In this document: positions 8,648 through 16,255 of the stretch, in pieces
How positions within the stretch are numbered: the stretch's first letter is position 1
How the letters are laid out: each line of letters opens with the position of its first letter
Assembly: GCA_039817885.1 (NCBI GenBank)
Contig: JBCBUY010000056.1
Location: 1 to 18,900, forward strand
Direction of reading: 5' to 3'
Length of the DNA stretch: 18,900 bases
From: CALLCD01 sp039817885
Lineage (GTDB): Bacteria; Pseudomonadota; Alphaproteobacteria; Caulobacterales; Hyphomonadaceae
Position numbers and translations under genes: made by a program
The notes under the pieces: generated by a model
What the model was told of the DNA's origin: nothing
The model's input: the letters and a program-made list of their open reading frames with translations, nothing else
The model's database searches: none

Positions 8648-9826
8648 ATGAGACATTGTGTTGCGGGGCTCGCCGTCGCGATGCTCGGTTTTCCGCCGGC
8701 TGCCGCCCAGGGCGGGCTGTTTGAAGATTGGGAGGTCGACTACCGCGCAGATGTTTCCCTCGTGGCCTCCCCGGGGCGCAGCGATGCCGGCGACATTGAT
8801 AGCGAGCCAGTGCTCGGGGATGCGCGGGCTGAGGTCAGATTTGAACGGGTACTCGACAATGGCGCAGAGATCGGTGCGCGGGTCGGCGCGCGGGCGCAAT
8901 TTGATCATCCGGCGCGTCAGGGATTTTCGGGACGTATTGGCGATGGCCCAGAGGCGCTCGGCCTCGTCGGATTGTTGCCGCGGGGGGCCTTTACCGGATT
9001 GACCCTCGGAGGGCCGCTGGACGATGATGGTTTCGAGATCGAGCTTGAAACCGCCTTTGTCTATATTGATGGGGGCTATGGTGAACTGCTTGGGGGCCGG
9101 GATGTTGGTATTGCCCGGCGATTTCATGAGGGCGCACCGAGTGTTTTCCGGCTGCATCGCGGTGTAAATGCAAGCCTTGATACGAGCGGTGTTGCATCTG
9201 TGCTGACCCGCAACGACCTTACCGGGCCATCGGCGAAAATAAGTTATGCAAGCCCGCGTATTCTGGGTGTTCGTGTTGGCGGGTCTTATACGCCGGATGT
9301 GAATGTTGGCGGGGTCGATCGCGATCCGGAGCGTTCGGTTGCCGGCATTGCCGAACCGCGGCTCAGTCAAGCCTTTGAGACGGCTTTCAATATCTCGCGA
9401 CGGCTCGGCGATCGCGGGGTTCGGCTGGAGGCCTATGGTGCGTTCGGCCGGGCTGATGTCGACAGTTTTCCGGGGGATGTGGATATTGGCACGCTGCAGG
9501 TCTGGTCCACAGGGGGCAATCTTGAATGGGAAGGCCTTCGCTTCGGAGCGGACTGGTTAACGAGTGACAATGGCGGCGGGCGTTACCGCGCCTGGTCGAT
9601 TGGCCTGGGGGCAGACTGGCTTGGCTATACATGGTCGGGCGGCTTTGGGCGGTCTGAGGATGATCTGACGGGGGCCGATGGCGAAACCTGGCATTTTGGC
9701 GTTTCGCGGGAGCTATGGGAGCGGTGGACCGTTGCCTTTGGGGTCGATCAAAACCGGCTGGTATTTGCCGATGGAACAAGGAATTCCTCGCTTGGACCTG
9801 TGATCGAAATAGCACTTCAACTTTAA
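8648..9826 (+). CDS. Outer-membrane porin (gram-negative porin superfamily)
   Basis: A 392-aa protein with a clear ribosome binding site (GAAGGGAG) before ATG 8648. A Sec signal peptide (about residues 1-20, ending PPAAA) is followed by many short amphipathic strands with alternating hydrophobic residues, Gly turns and acidic loops, as in 16-stranded trimeric porins. The segment TGLTLGG...GYGELLGGRDVGIARRFHEGAPS is the typical strand 2-3 and constriction-loop region. The C-terminus ends in ...IEIALQL, Leu rather than the usual terminal Phe. It likely lets small solutes cross the outer membrane; substrate specificity cannot be read. It is divergent from the DUF3576 operon across about 110 bp. 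Confidence 0.8.
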   Translation: MRHCVAGLAVAMLGFPPAAAQGGLFEDWEVDYRADVSLVASPGRSDAGDIDSEPVLGDARAEVRFERVLDNGAEIGARVGARAQFDHPARQGFSGRIGDGPEALGLVGLLPRGAFTGLTLGGPLDDDGFEIELETAFVYIDGGYGELLGGRDVGIARRFHEGAPSVFRLHRGVNASLDTSGVASVLTRNDLTGPSAKISYASPRILGVRVGGSYTPDVNVGGVDRDPERSVAGIAEPRLSQAFETAFNISRRLGDRGVRLEAYGAFGRADVDSFPGDVDIGTLQVWSTGGNLEWEGLRFGADWLTSDNGGGRYRAWSIGLGADWLGYTWSGGFGRSEDDLTGADGETWHFGVSRELWERWTVAFGVDQNRLVFADGTRNSSLGPVIEIALQL

Positions 9827-9846
9827 TTTCCCTTCTTCACGAATTG

Positions 9847-9861
9847 TTAATCTGGGATTAA
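9847..9861. promoter_or_regulatory. CtrA-type binding box (TTAA-N7-TTAA)
   Basis: TTAATCTGGGATTAA matches the full CtrA consensus TTAA-N7-TTAA exactly. It also lies in a perfect 7-bp inverted repeat, GTTAATC-TGG-GATTAAC (9846-9862). A -10-like TATATA-type stretch (about 9875-9881) follows at suitable spacing, so the box would cover the -35 of the next gene's promoter. A GATTC site (9865-9869) sits just beside it. CtrA itself is not encoded in this window. Confidence 0.65.
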
Positions 9862-9901
9862 CGGGATTCATCGCATATATACCGTGAAGGAGTTTGACCG
9901 T

Positions 9902-10360
9902 ATGCGATTCGCATCTTTGATTCTTTTGGCTTTTTTTGCCCTGGCCAGCGCTCTACCGGCGTCGGCTCAGGCAAATAGTGCCGTGGAATCGCGATTGCCG
10001 GTCAAAACAACTGCAGATAGTGAGGAGGCCGTTCCTGAGTGGTATCAACGGTTTACCTTCCGCGACAACCTCGAAACGCGGCCAGCATGGACCGGTTCGG
10101 AAGTTGAACGGGATGTGCAGATGACCTTTGTTGAGAGTCGCCGCTGGAAGCTGCGTCTTGGTTTGACCACACGGGATGGCCGCACGGGACTTCCAAGGGA
10201 AGAGATGTCGGCTGGCGCGACATTTAACATCACGCCGCGCTTCAGTATTGGCGGTGCTGTCAGCCTTGGCGCTGAGGATTTCACACCAGGCGCAGGCGAA
10301 AAGCTGAAGACGCAGGATCTTGAGACAGGCATCCGGCTGCAATCCGCATTCAAGTTCTAA
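9902..10360 (+). CDS. NtrZ-like periplasmic regulatory protein
   Basis: A 152-aa exported protein. ATG 9902 is the start because AAGGAG lies nine bases upstream; an earlier in-frame GTG would put that sequence inside the gene. A signal peptide (residues 1-22, ending PASA) precedes a short domain. The C-terminal half (MSAGATFNITPRFSIGGAVS and ETGIRLQSAFKF) resembles NtrZ, which in Caulobacter is described as a periplasmic inhibitor of the histidine kinase NtrY. That assignment rests on recalled family patterns. The protein ends in Phe after beta-type strands, so a small outer-membrane protein is the main alternative. A CtrA-type box lies upstream, and GATTC sites at 9906 and 9919 lie in the first codons, suggesting cell-cycle control. 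Confidence 0.65.
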   Translation: MRFASLILLAFFALASALPASAQANSAVESRLPVKTTADSEEAVPEWYQRFTFRDNLETRPAWTGSEVERDVQMTFVESRRWKLRLGLTTRDGRTGLPREEMSAGATFNITPRFSIGGAVSLGAEDFTPGAGEKLKTQDLETGIRLQSAFKF

Positions 10361-10396
10361 ACCTGGTATCGCTGCGGCTTCCGGCCAAAACGGATG

Positions 10397-11035
10397 TCAG
10401 CCTGTATTCTCAGACGCAAGAAACGCTTTTGCTGCGCCCTCTATGGAGGCGGCCCCTGCAAACCTAGCTATTTGCTGGACATTATGGGCGTTGATCCCGC
10501 CAAGGGCATAGATCGGGTGTCGCGACACTTTCTCTAGTTTTCGGAGGGCGAACGGCCCCATGGCCGCCTTTGCCGATGAACTGTTGGAGGGGAAAATTGT
10601 GGATACAAGAATCGCATCCAGCTTGAGGGCTGACGCGCGGGATATTGCAAGCCGGCTATGGGCGGCTGCTGTCATGACAAAGAATGATCGTCGCCACGGT
10701 TTGGCGTCGCCCATTCGCGCTTCGGACCAATGCACTCCGTCTGCTTTAACGTGGCGCGCCAATTCGGGGTCGTTGCCGAGGAGAAAACAAAGCCCACGAT
10801 GTTTGGCGATGCGGGCCAGACGATCCGCAATGTCCTGACGATCTTCGGCGCCAAAATGGCGATAGATAAGTCCGGTGCCCGGCGGCAAGCTAAGGGCGAG
10901 GGCGATGGGATCCGGCGTGCGATAAGGGTCTGTGAGGACCATAAGCGGCGGTAGATGTGCCGGAAAATGGCGATTGATGCGTATACAGGCGCGGCGAAAC
11001 TTGCCCTTGGGATCGGATTCGGCTTTTAGCTCCAT
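10397..11035 (-). CDS. ThiE/TenI-like thiamine-phosphate synthase family protein
   Basis: A 212-aa TIM-barrel protein of the ThiE/TenI family. Supporting segments are PPLMVLTDPYRTPDP near residue 30 (first strand), LLGNDPELARHVKADGVHWSE (phosphate/pyrimidine-binding region) and LDAILVSTIFPSNSSSAKAAMGP followed by IYALGGINAHNVQQI and ASIEGA near the C-terminus, which form the phosphate-binding loops. ThiE joins the thiazole and pyrimidine moieties of thiamine; TenI-like members of the same fold have other roles. The divergent SxxFPSxSSS loop, in place of the classical GPIFxTxTK, makes TenI-like or atypical ThiE about equally likely. No other thiamine genes are nearby. Its ATG is one base from the divergent YggS-like ATG. 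Confidence 0.78.
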   Translation of the reverse strand: MELKAESDPKGKFRRACIRINRHFPAHLPPLMVLTDPYRTPDPIALALSLPPGTGLIYRHFGAEDRQDIADRLARIAKHRGLCFLLGNDPELARHVKADGVHWSEARMGDAKPWRRSFFVMTAAAHSRLAISRASALKLDAILVSTIFPSNSSSAKAAMGPFALRKLEKVSRHPIYALGGINAHNVQQIARFAGAASIEGAAKAFLASENTG

Positions 11036-11036
11036 A

Positions 11037-11711
11037 ATGTCAGCGAATAGCGTTTTTACCGATGTCGAGGAACGGCGTGCCGGAATTATTCAGCGTGTCG
11101 ATGCAGCTCGCACGGCATCCAAGCGCGCCGATCCGGTGACTCTGGTGGCCGTTTCCAAGGTGCAACCGGAGCCGCGGATAGAGGCCGCTCTCGGAGTGGG
11201 GCATCGTGTGTTTGGTGAGAATCGTGTCCAGGAGGCGATGGCGCGCTGGGCTCGCAGACGTGGGGACTATCCCGATCTGGAATTGCGCCTTGTTGGTCCT
11301 CTGCAGAGCAATAAGGCGGGGCAGGCTGCGGAGCTTTTTGATGTGATCGAGACCCTCGATCGCGCCAAACTTGCCCGGGCATTGGCCGCGAAGGGGGAGG
11401 CACCGCCATGTTTGATCCAGGTCAATACAGGACTTGAAGCACAGAAGGCAGGTGTTCTGCCGGAGGGGCTGGAGGCGCTTTTGGGCGAGGCGCGCGCGCT
11501 TGGTCTCCAGATCGATGGTCTTATGTGCATTCCGCCGGTTGCGGAGCCCGCCGGGCCGCATTTTGCCTTTCTTGCAAAGCTTGCGGCTTCTTACGGGCTC
11601 AAGACACTGTCCATGGGAATGAGTGCGGATTTTGAGACGGCGATCGCCTTTGGCGCGACCCATGTGCGCATTGGATCTGCATTTTTCGGGGCCCGCACGC
11701 CGGTGGCTTAG
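11037..11711 (+). CDS. YggS/PROSC-type pyridoxal-phosphate homeostasis protein
   Basis: A 224-aa PLP-binding protein of the alanine-racemase N-terminal-like fold. The PLP-lysine region VTLVAVSKVQP (about residues 35-45) is followed by FGENRVQEA, the characteristic GPLQSNK, IQVNTGLEAQKAG, LMCIPP and the C-terminal SMGMSADFETAIAFGATHVRIGSAFFG, which binds the cofactor phosphate. The family controls intracellular PLP pools and is not an active racemase. ATG 11037 is chosen because family members begin about 30-35 residues before VAVSK; the open frame extends upstream but only antisense to the ThiE-like gene. No good ribosome binding site is visible. The stop overlaps the convergent L,D-transpeptidase gene by four bases. 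Confidence 0.93.
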   Translation: MSANSVFTDVEERRAGIIQRVDAARTASKRADPVTLVAVSKVQPEPRIEAALGVGHRVFGENRVQEAMARWARRRGDYPDLELRLVGPLQSNKAGQAAELFDVIETLDRAKLARALAAKGEAPPCLIQVNTGLEAQKAGVLPEGLEALLGEARALGLQIDGLMCIPPVAEPAGPHFAFLAKLAASYGLKTLSMGMSADFETAIAFGATHVRIGSAFFGARTPVA

Positions 11712-12214
11712 CCTTCAATCACGAGATGTGTGTGCGTATCTGCGGTCTTCAGGATTTCCAGAAGGTCGTTCAGCGCAAGGGCGATGCAGCCCTCGGTCGG
11801 TCGTCTGTCTTCATGGGCGACATGGATGAAGATCGCGCTGCCAAGGCCGGGGATCGGTGGGTCATCATTATGGGCGATCTCGACGACCACATCATAGGCG
11901 TGGTCGTCTCGCCACATATGTTCATGGGAGGCGGCGTAGGGGCGTTTGACGGGCCTGTTGTAATTTGCGTCGGTCGGATCATCGCACCAGCCATCATCGG
12001 GGGTCAGTGCGGAGACGGGGAGTTTGGTTTCGGGAGGGGCGATCCGATCCGGACGATAATACACTCTTTTCAAGGCCCAAGAGCCGATGGGGGAGGCTCC
12101 GTCTCCTTCTGTTTTTTCCTGCGCAGGCCGGCGTCCACCTTTTCCGCTCGTGCAGGAATATGAAAAGATGCCGTCAGCAAGCGTGCTATCGTTACGTGCA
12201 ATCAGCCGCTTCAT
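11708..12214 (-). CDS. L,D-transpeptidase (YkuD) family protein
   Basis: A 168-aa protein consisting of a single YkuD catalytic domain. The active-site pattern is IFIHVAHEDRRPTEGCIAL, giving His131 and nucleophile Cys143 in a T-x-G-C context, with upstream SGKGGRRPAQEKTEGDGASP corresponding to the substrate-side loop (K-x-x-x-D-G-A-S-P). Such enzymes cross-link or modify peptidoglycan by L,D-transpeptidation; some members cleave or trim instead. No Sec signal peptide, lipobox or peptidoglycan-binding domain is visible. Either export is unconventional or the true N-terminus differs. It is divergent from cenR (100-bp gap), whose product controls cell-envelope genes in Caulobacter, so shared regulation is plausible. 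Tail-to-tail with the YggS-like gene. Confidence 0.9.
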   Translation of the reverse strand: MKRLIARNDSTLADGIFSYSCTSGKGGRRPAQEKTEGDGASPIGSWALKRVYYRPDRIAPPETKLPVSALTPDDGWCDDPTDANYNRPVKRPYAASHEHMWRDDHAYDVVVEIAHNDDPPIPGLGSAIFIHVAHEDRRPTEGCIALALNDLLEILKTADTHTHLVIEG

Positions 12215-12314
12215 TTATGTTCACCCTCATGAATCCTTGAAAAAGTGTGGGTTCGATGTGAGCGAAAGTAGACGCAAATGGCGCGGGAGTAACTGGGTTA
12301 TTTAGGAGACTGAC

Positions 12315-13001
12315 ATGTCGGCGATCAAAACCATTCTGCTTGTGGATGATGATGATGATTTGCGCGAAGCTCTTGGCGAGCAATTGGAGATGCATGCCGA
12401 ATTCAACACAATGCAAGCTGCCAACGCGGCCGATGGCATCAAGCTCGCCGAGACGGAGCGGATTGATCTCATCCTGTTGGATGTCGATATGCCTGACATG
12501 GATGGCCGCGAGGCCTGTAAACTGATGCGCAAGAACGGCATTCATGTGCCGATCGTTATGCTCACGGGCCAGTCTGGAGATGCTGATACTATTCTCGGCC
12601 TGGAATCCGGTGCGAATGATTATGTCACCAAGCCGTTCAAGTTTTCGGTCCTGCTGGCGCGTGTTCGAACCCATCTTCGCAGTTTCGAACAGAGCGAAGA
12701 TGCGACATTTCAGATCGGCCCATATGAATTCCGGCCTAGCATGAAACTGCTGACCGATGATGCTGAGCGGAAGATCCGCCTGACCGAAAAAGAAACCAAT
12801 ATTCTGAAGTTTCTCTACCGGGCAGGGGGCAAATCCGTGCCGCGTGACAAACTGCTTGCCGAGGTCTGGGGCTACAATGCGGCCGTGACGACTCACACCT
12901 TGGAGACGCATGTCTATCGACTGCGCCAAAAGATCGAACCCGATCCTTCCAATGCGCGGCTCTTGATGACCGATAGCGGCGGGTATCGCCTACAAAGCTA
13001 G
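12315..13001 (+). CDS. cenR: CenR-type OmpR-family response regulator
   Basis: A 228-aa two-domain regulator. The receiver domain (residues 5-120) has the acidic pocket LLVDDDDD, the phospho-acceptor Asp56 in LLDVDMPDMDG, Thr in MLTGQ and Lys in VTKPF. The C-terminal winged helix (about 130-228) contains RLTEKETNILKFLYRAGGK, VWGYNAAVTTHTLETHVYRL and the terminal wing GGYRL. The sequence closely matches what I recall of Caulobacter CenR, an essential cell-envelope regulator paired with the kinase CenK; no kinase gene lies beside it here. AGGAG six bases before the ATG is a strong ribosome binding site. A GC-rich hairpin lies 25 bases after the stop. Confidence 0.9.
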   Translation: MSAIKTILLVDDDDDLREALGEQLEMHAEFNTMQAANAADGIKLAETERIDLILLDVDMPDMDGREACKLMRKNGIHVPIVMLTGQSGDADTILGLESGANDYVTKPFKFSVLLARVRTHLRSFEQSEDATFQIGPYEFRPSMKLLTDDAERKIRLTEKETNILKFLYRAGGKSVPRDKLLAEVWGYNAAVTTHTLETHVYRLRQKIEPDPSNARLLMTDSGGYRLQS

Positions 13002-13026
13002 CCAGCCTGCAGATGTGTGAGAGCTT

Positions 13027-13047
13027 GCGCCGGGATTAACCCGGCGC
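13027..13047. terminator. GC-rich hairpin between convergent genes, possible bidirectional terminator
   Basis: GCGCCGGG-ATTAA-CCCGGCGC is a perfect 8-bp stem with a five-base loop. It lies between cenR and the convergent VOC gene and contains the VOC stop codon. Neither strand has a following U-run, so it is not a classical intrinsic terminator, but it could still block read-through or protect 3' ends. Confidence 0.5.
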
Positions 13048-13419
13048 GCTCATGCAGAAGACGTTCAGCTTGTTTCCGTCAAGATCTCTGAAATATCCGG
13101 CATAGAAACCTGAGTCGCCGCGTGGTCCGGGTGGACCTTCATCGGTGCCGCCATTTGACAGCGCTATGTCGTAAATTTTCTTAACAGCATCAGGTCCATC
13201 CACCTGAAGGGCGACCATCACCCCATTTCCGACACTGGCGGCATTTCCATCAAATGGTTTGGTGATACCGAGACCGGCCACCTCCATTGTGCCCCAGGCA
13301 ATGAACCCGTCCTGTTCTGATCCCATCATGCGAGGAATGCCCATCGCTTCAGCGATCTTGTCGTAGAATTTGGCCGATTGCGCCATGTCATTCGTGCCAA
13401 GCGTTACATATCCAATCAT
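13036..13419 (-). CDS. VOC (glyoxalase/bleomycin-resistance) superfamily protein
   Basis: A 127-aa single-domain VOC protein. ATG 13419 follows GGGGAG by five bases and gives the typical beginning MIGYVTLGTNDMAQSAKFYD; the 11 extra upstream residues of the longest frame are not family-like. The paired beta-alpha-beta-beta-beta pattern is visible, ending in DSGFYAGYFRDLDGNKLNVF, where the final strand normally supplies a metal-ligand Glu/Asp. Superfamily members include dioxygenases, isomerases and resistance proteins, so the substrate is not predictable. It is the third gene in line after the M61 peptidase and DUF2164 genes and may share their transcript; the 66-base gap leaves room for its own promoter. 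Confidence 0.85.
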   Translation of the reverse strand: MIGYVTLGTNDMAQSAKFYDKIAEAMGIPRMMGSEQDGFIAWGTMEVAGLGITKPFDGNAASVGNGVMVALQVDGPDAVKKIYDIALSNGGTDEGPPGPRGDSGFYAGYFRDLDGNKLNVFCMSAPG

Positions 13420-13485
13420 GTTGTCTCCCCGATCAGTGTTCGATGAGAACATATTACGAACATTGTGGATGAGTCGAGTCTCGAT

Positions 13486-13719
13486 TTATGGATCGAGATA
13501 AATTTCTCCATCCAAATCATCGAGCTTCATTTGAAGGTGTGCCCGGACATCCTGAACCGCTGCGTTGTAGATGGCTGGTGCAATTGTTTTAAGGACCAGG
13601 TCGAGCAAAGCCTCTGCGCGGAAGGCCGATAGGGGGTCGTCGAAGGTCTTTGCGTATTCGGCTTGCAAAGCCAGCTTTAGGGCGTCTCGGGTTTCGTCGC
13701 TAAGGTCTGTGATCTTCAA
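13486..13719 (-). CDS. DUF2164 family protein
   Basis: A small 77-aa acidic protein matching DUF2164: the run ETRDALKLALQAEYAKTFDD, then FRAEALLDLVLKTIAPAIYN and a C-terminal RAHLQMKLDDLDGEIYLDP. The pattern E/D-x-LLDF-x5-GPxxYNxAxxDxxxxL-x5-LDDL is characteristic. Function is unknown. No catalytic motif, signal sequence or membrane segment is seen. Translation appears to start at TTG (13719-13717), three bases after the M61 peptidase stop and with AGGA upstream inside the preceding gene, so it is probably translationally coupled to that gene. Confidence 0.87.
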   Translation of the reverse strand: MKITDLSDETRDALKLALQAEYAKTFDDPLSAFRAEALLDLVLKTIAPAIYNAAVQDVRAHLQMKLDDLDGEIYLDP

Positions 13720-13722
13720 CGC

Positions 13723-15537
13723 TCAGATGTCCTCACCTAGCCAGGCGGCGCGGAACCTGCGTTGTGCGCGGCTTAGCCTGGCGCCATTGTCTTCGATCTT
13801 GATCAGTTTGAGTTCCGGATCTTCGGCGACTGTCAGGTCAGCGGTGCGGGTGATGCCCCGCTGGATATAGGTGATCGGTAGGACATTTCCCGGCAGTGTG
13901 CCGCGCAGGGCGATGTCAATGTCTTCCGGGGTGTTGATCTCTATTCTGCCGATGCTGATGATTTCGTCATCCCTGTCCAAGCCGGCCTCATATAGCGGCG
14001 TGCCTTTCAGGGTCGGCCGTATCAGGGTCAGCTTATCGCCTACAGTCTGTGTGCGGAGGGGGCCTAGCCATGGCTTTCCTGGATTGGCTTTTCGCAGTTC
14101 GATTCCTGCTTTGGCAAAAAGGGGCGTGAAGTCGGGAAGGGCCCCGTTTTCAATATAATTCGCGAAGAAGCCCTCGGCAAAGGCGGCATCCCCGGAGATA
14201 TCGATCAAAGCGAGTTTCAAATTTTCATTCGTGAACGGAATTTCTGTTTTTCCAAAAACCTGCCACATAAGCCGCATATAATCGTCGAGCGTTGTGTTGT
14301 GATCGGCGCGAAGACTGAGGTCCAAAGCCAGCGCGATCATCGCTCCATAGGGATAATAGGAAACGAATGTGTTATCGAAATTCGTCCGATCGACGGCGGT
14401 TGCGGCGTCGATAAAGGGAGCCTGCAGCGACATTGCTCGCGGCCCGCGTAGCTTGCGGCCAGGTGCATTTATGATCCGGCTGAGGGTGCGGCCTAGTGAT
14501 TCCAGATAATTATCAGTGGTGCTTTCGCCGGCCCGAAGAATTGTGAGTGGCCCGTAATAGGATGTGAAACCTTCGGCAAACCAAAGGGTTGTGGTCGGAT
14601 TGGCACGCGTAAAATCAAAGGGGTGCAGATCGGCTGGGCGCAGACGTTCAACGTTCCAAGCGTGGAAAAATTCGTGGGAGATGGTCCCCAAATGATCGAA
14701 GTTTGATTTGTATAGGCTGTCGGGCCGGGTCAGAATTGTTGAGTTCCTGTGCTCCATTCCGTCGCGGCTGGCGTGGGGGACATAGGATGCAATGAAGGTG
14801 TATTCTCCGTAGTCAAACCGCGGTGCTTCGCCGAACACCTCAATTTGTTCGTTCACGACGTTTTTGGTCATCTCGACAATTTGCTCGAGATCCTCCTCGG
14901 TCCCGGTGTGATGGAGTGCGAAGCGGATCGTCTGGCCGTCAGCAATTTGCCATTCCCGGATCTCCAGGTCGGCGAGCTGTACCGGACTATCCATAAAATA
15001 CTGCAGATTCGGGGCGGTAAACTGCATTGGCCCGTCAGCGCGTACCAATTGTGTGGCAGCTGTCCACTCTGTATTCGGAGGATCAAAGGCTATCGAAATT
15101 GGCCGATCTTCCAGTCCTTGGGCCCAGAGGAATGTTGCCGGCATGTTCAGATGTGCATGGGTGAGATCGACTTGTGAATATGTGCCATCGGCCCGGTCGG
15201 CATAGAGCGTATAGGTGACGACCACTGTTCCGGAATGGCCGGAGATCTCCCATGAATAGGGGTCATCGCGCGACACGGTGAGCGCATTGCCCGCCGCATC
15301 CGTTGCGGTGAGCCCATAGACATTTTTCGCAAATTCATGAAGCGCATAGCGCCCCGGCGAGGAGCGTGACATGCGCACAGTCAGCGGCCCCGCTGGAACA
15401 TCTTGATATGTAACGGAAATTTCGGCTTCGTGATGCGCCGCATTTGGGAAGGTAACCGCGTATTCGATCGGCGCGGTTTGGGCGAGGGCCAGGGGCGCAA
15501 GCAAGAGCGCTGCGGCAGCAACGGCGATACGGATCAT
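13723..15537 (-). CDS. M61 family metallopeptidase with PDZ domain (periplasmic)
   Basis: A 604-aa exported zinc peptidase. A signal peptide (residues 1-19, MIRIAVAAAALLLAPLALA) precedes an N-terminal beta domain. The gluzincin centre follows: GMEHRNS at 260-266 (the exopeptidase-type substrate motif), HEFFHAWN with zinc ligands His288 and His292, and the third ligand Glu322 in WFAEGFTSYY. A PDZ domain (about 480-570; KGTPLYEAGLDRDDEIISIG) completes the M61 layout known from glycyl aminopeptidase of Sphingomonas. Length is normal for the family. It is the first gene of a likely operon with DUF2164 and VOC genes. It probably trims N-terminal Gly/Ala peptides in the periplasm; the physiological substrate is not known. 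Confidence 0.93.
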   Translation of the reverse strand: MIRIAVAAAALLLAPLALAQTAPIEYAVTFPNAAHHEAEISVTYQDVPAGPLTVRMSRSSPGRYALHEFAKNVYGLTATDAAGNALTVSRDDPYSWEISGHSGTVVVTYTLYADRADGTYSQVDLTHAHLNMPATFLWAQGLEDRPISIAFDPPNTEWTAATQLVRADGPMQFTAPNLQYFMDSPVQLADLEIREWQIADGQTIRFALHHTGTEEDLEQIVEMTKNVVNEQIEVFGEAPRFDYGEYTFIASYVPHASRDGMEHRNSTILTRPDSLYKSNFDHLGTISHEFFHAWNVERLRPADLHPFDFTRANPTTTLWFAEGFTSYYGPLTILRAGESTTDNYLESLGRTLSRIINAPGRKLRGPRAMSLQAPFIDAATAVDRTNFDNTFVSYYPYGAMIALALDLSLRADHNTTLDDYMRLMWQVFGKTEIPFTNENLKLALIDISGDAAFAEGFFANYIENGALPDFTPLFAKAGIELRKANPGKPWLGPLRTQTVGDKLTLIRPTLKGTPLYEAGLDRDDEIISIGRIEINTPEDIDIALRGTLPGNVLPITYIQRGITRTADLTVAEDPELKLIKIEDNGARLSRAQRRFRAAWLGEDI

Positions 15538-15679
15538 GGATGTGTCTCCGACGAGGCGTTTGATATCTGCCGCAACATGCCGGGAGATTGACCTCGGCGC
15601 TAGGGGGCCTCTTGTGAATTGGCAGGGATAAATCGTGTCTCAGAACGGGGATAGATGCCGGCCTCAGACTCTCATCCAG

Positions 15680-15708
15680 ACACCCACTTTCGGCGCGGTG
15701 GGTGTTTT
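15680..15708 (+). terminator. Intrinsic-terminator-like hairpin in the 15538-15820 intergenic region
   Basis: ACACCCAC pairs with GTGGGTGT (8-bp stem, ten-base loop) and is followed by TTT on the plus strand. No plus-strand gene precedes it: the neighbour on that side is the divergent M61 gene. It may end a short untranslated transcript started within 15538-15679. I see no other gene in this 283-base gap. Confidence 0.4.
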
Positions 15709-15820
15709 GCGAGGATAAGCGCGCCTGAAAGATGACGTAACTGCAATGCGTTCGCCTGATGCGTGTGTCTCAAATCATGCTAGGCGATAGGCTGTGTCAT
15801 TGCGAGAAGGGATCGGGCCC

Positions 15821-16213
15821 ATGGTCAATTGCTGGATAAGTCTTTGCGCTGCGGGTCTGTTGGCCGGTTGCAGTGTGGCCGGTGCCACCGCCGGAGTTGT
15901 TGGAACCGCGGCCAAAGCCGGGACGGCGGCTGTGGGCGTGACGACCAAGACCGCTGTCGGCGGGGCGAAGCTCGGTGCGCGCGGAGCGAGCGCGATGCTC
16001 ACCGATGATCCGAGCATTTCGAAACGCACGCTTCAGTCCCGCGCGGCCGAGGCGATCGGCGTGCGGCGCAGCACGGTGCGTGTGTCTGACATTTATGAAG
16101 ACCTCAACCGGACCGATTATACGGCCACTGTCGATCGCACGCCGTATTTTTGCGCCGTGGTGGAGGTCGATGGCCGGGTGTCCGAGGCGAATTGCGGGCC
16201 AGCGTTGGAGTAG
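15821..16213 (+). CDS. Small Gly/Ala-rich lipoprotein of unknown function
   Basis: A 130-aa predicted lipoprotein. ATG 15821 is preceded by GAAGGGA at good spacing; an in-frame GTG at 15794 would place that sequence inside the gene. The signal sequence MVNCWISLCAAGLLAGC ends in a lipobox (LAGC). Next comes a Gly/Ala/Val/Thr-rich stretch of about 40 residues (for example GATAGVVGTAAKAGTAAVGV) that resembles glycine-zipper membrane-associated segments. The C-terminal half is a small soluble domain, with RAAEAIGVRRSTVRVSDIYED and YTATVDRTPYFCAVVEVDGR, that looks like an alpha/beta fold with two Cys. I do not recognise a named family. Monocistronic; likely anchored to an envelope membrane. Confidence 0.78.
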   Translation: MVNCWISLCAAGLLAGCSVAGATAGVVGTAAKAGTAAVGVTTKTAVGGAKLGARGASAMLTDDPSISKRTLQSRAAEAIGVRRSTVRVSDIYEDLNRTDYTATVDRTPYFCAVVEVDGRVSEANCGPALE

Positions 16214-16255
16214 GGGGCTCGCCTGTTCCCGGGGCGCGCCGCTGCCGCGCTTAAG

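Noticed and set aside
8537..9370. Minus-strand open frame extending the DUF3576 gene to 418 codons
   Set aside because: The extra part is wholly antisense to the porin gene and lacks domain character, whereas a signal peptide, lipobox and ribosome binding site sit at ATG 8536.
13486..13719. DUF2164 and neighbour as a toxin-antitoxin pair
   Set aside because: The adjacent genes are an M61 peptidase and a VOC protein, neither resembling a toxin or antitoxin; simple operon membership is the better reading.
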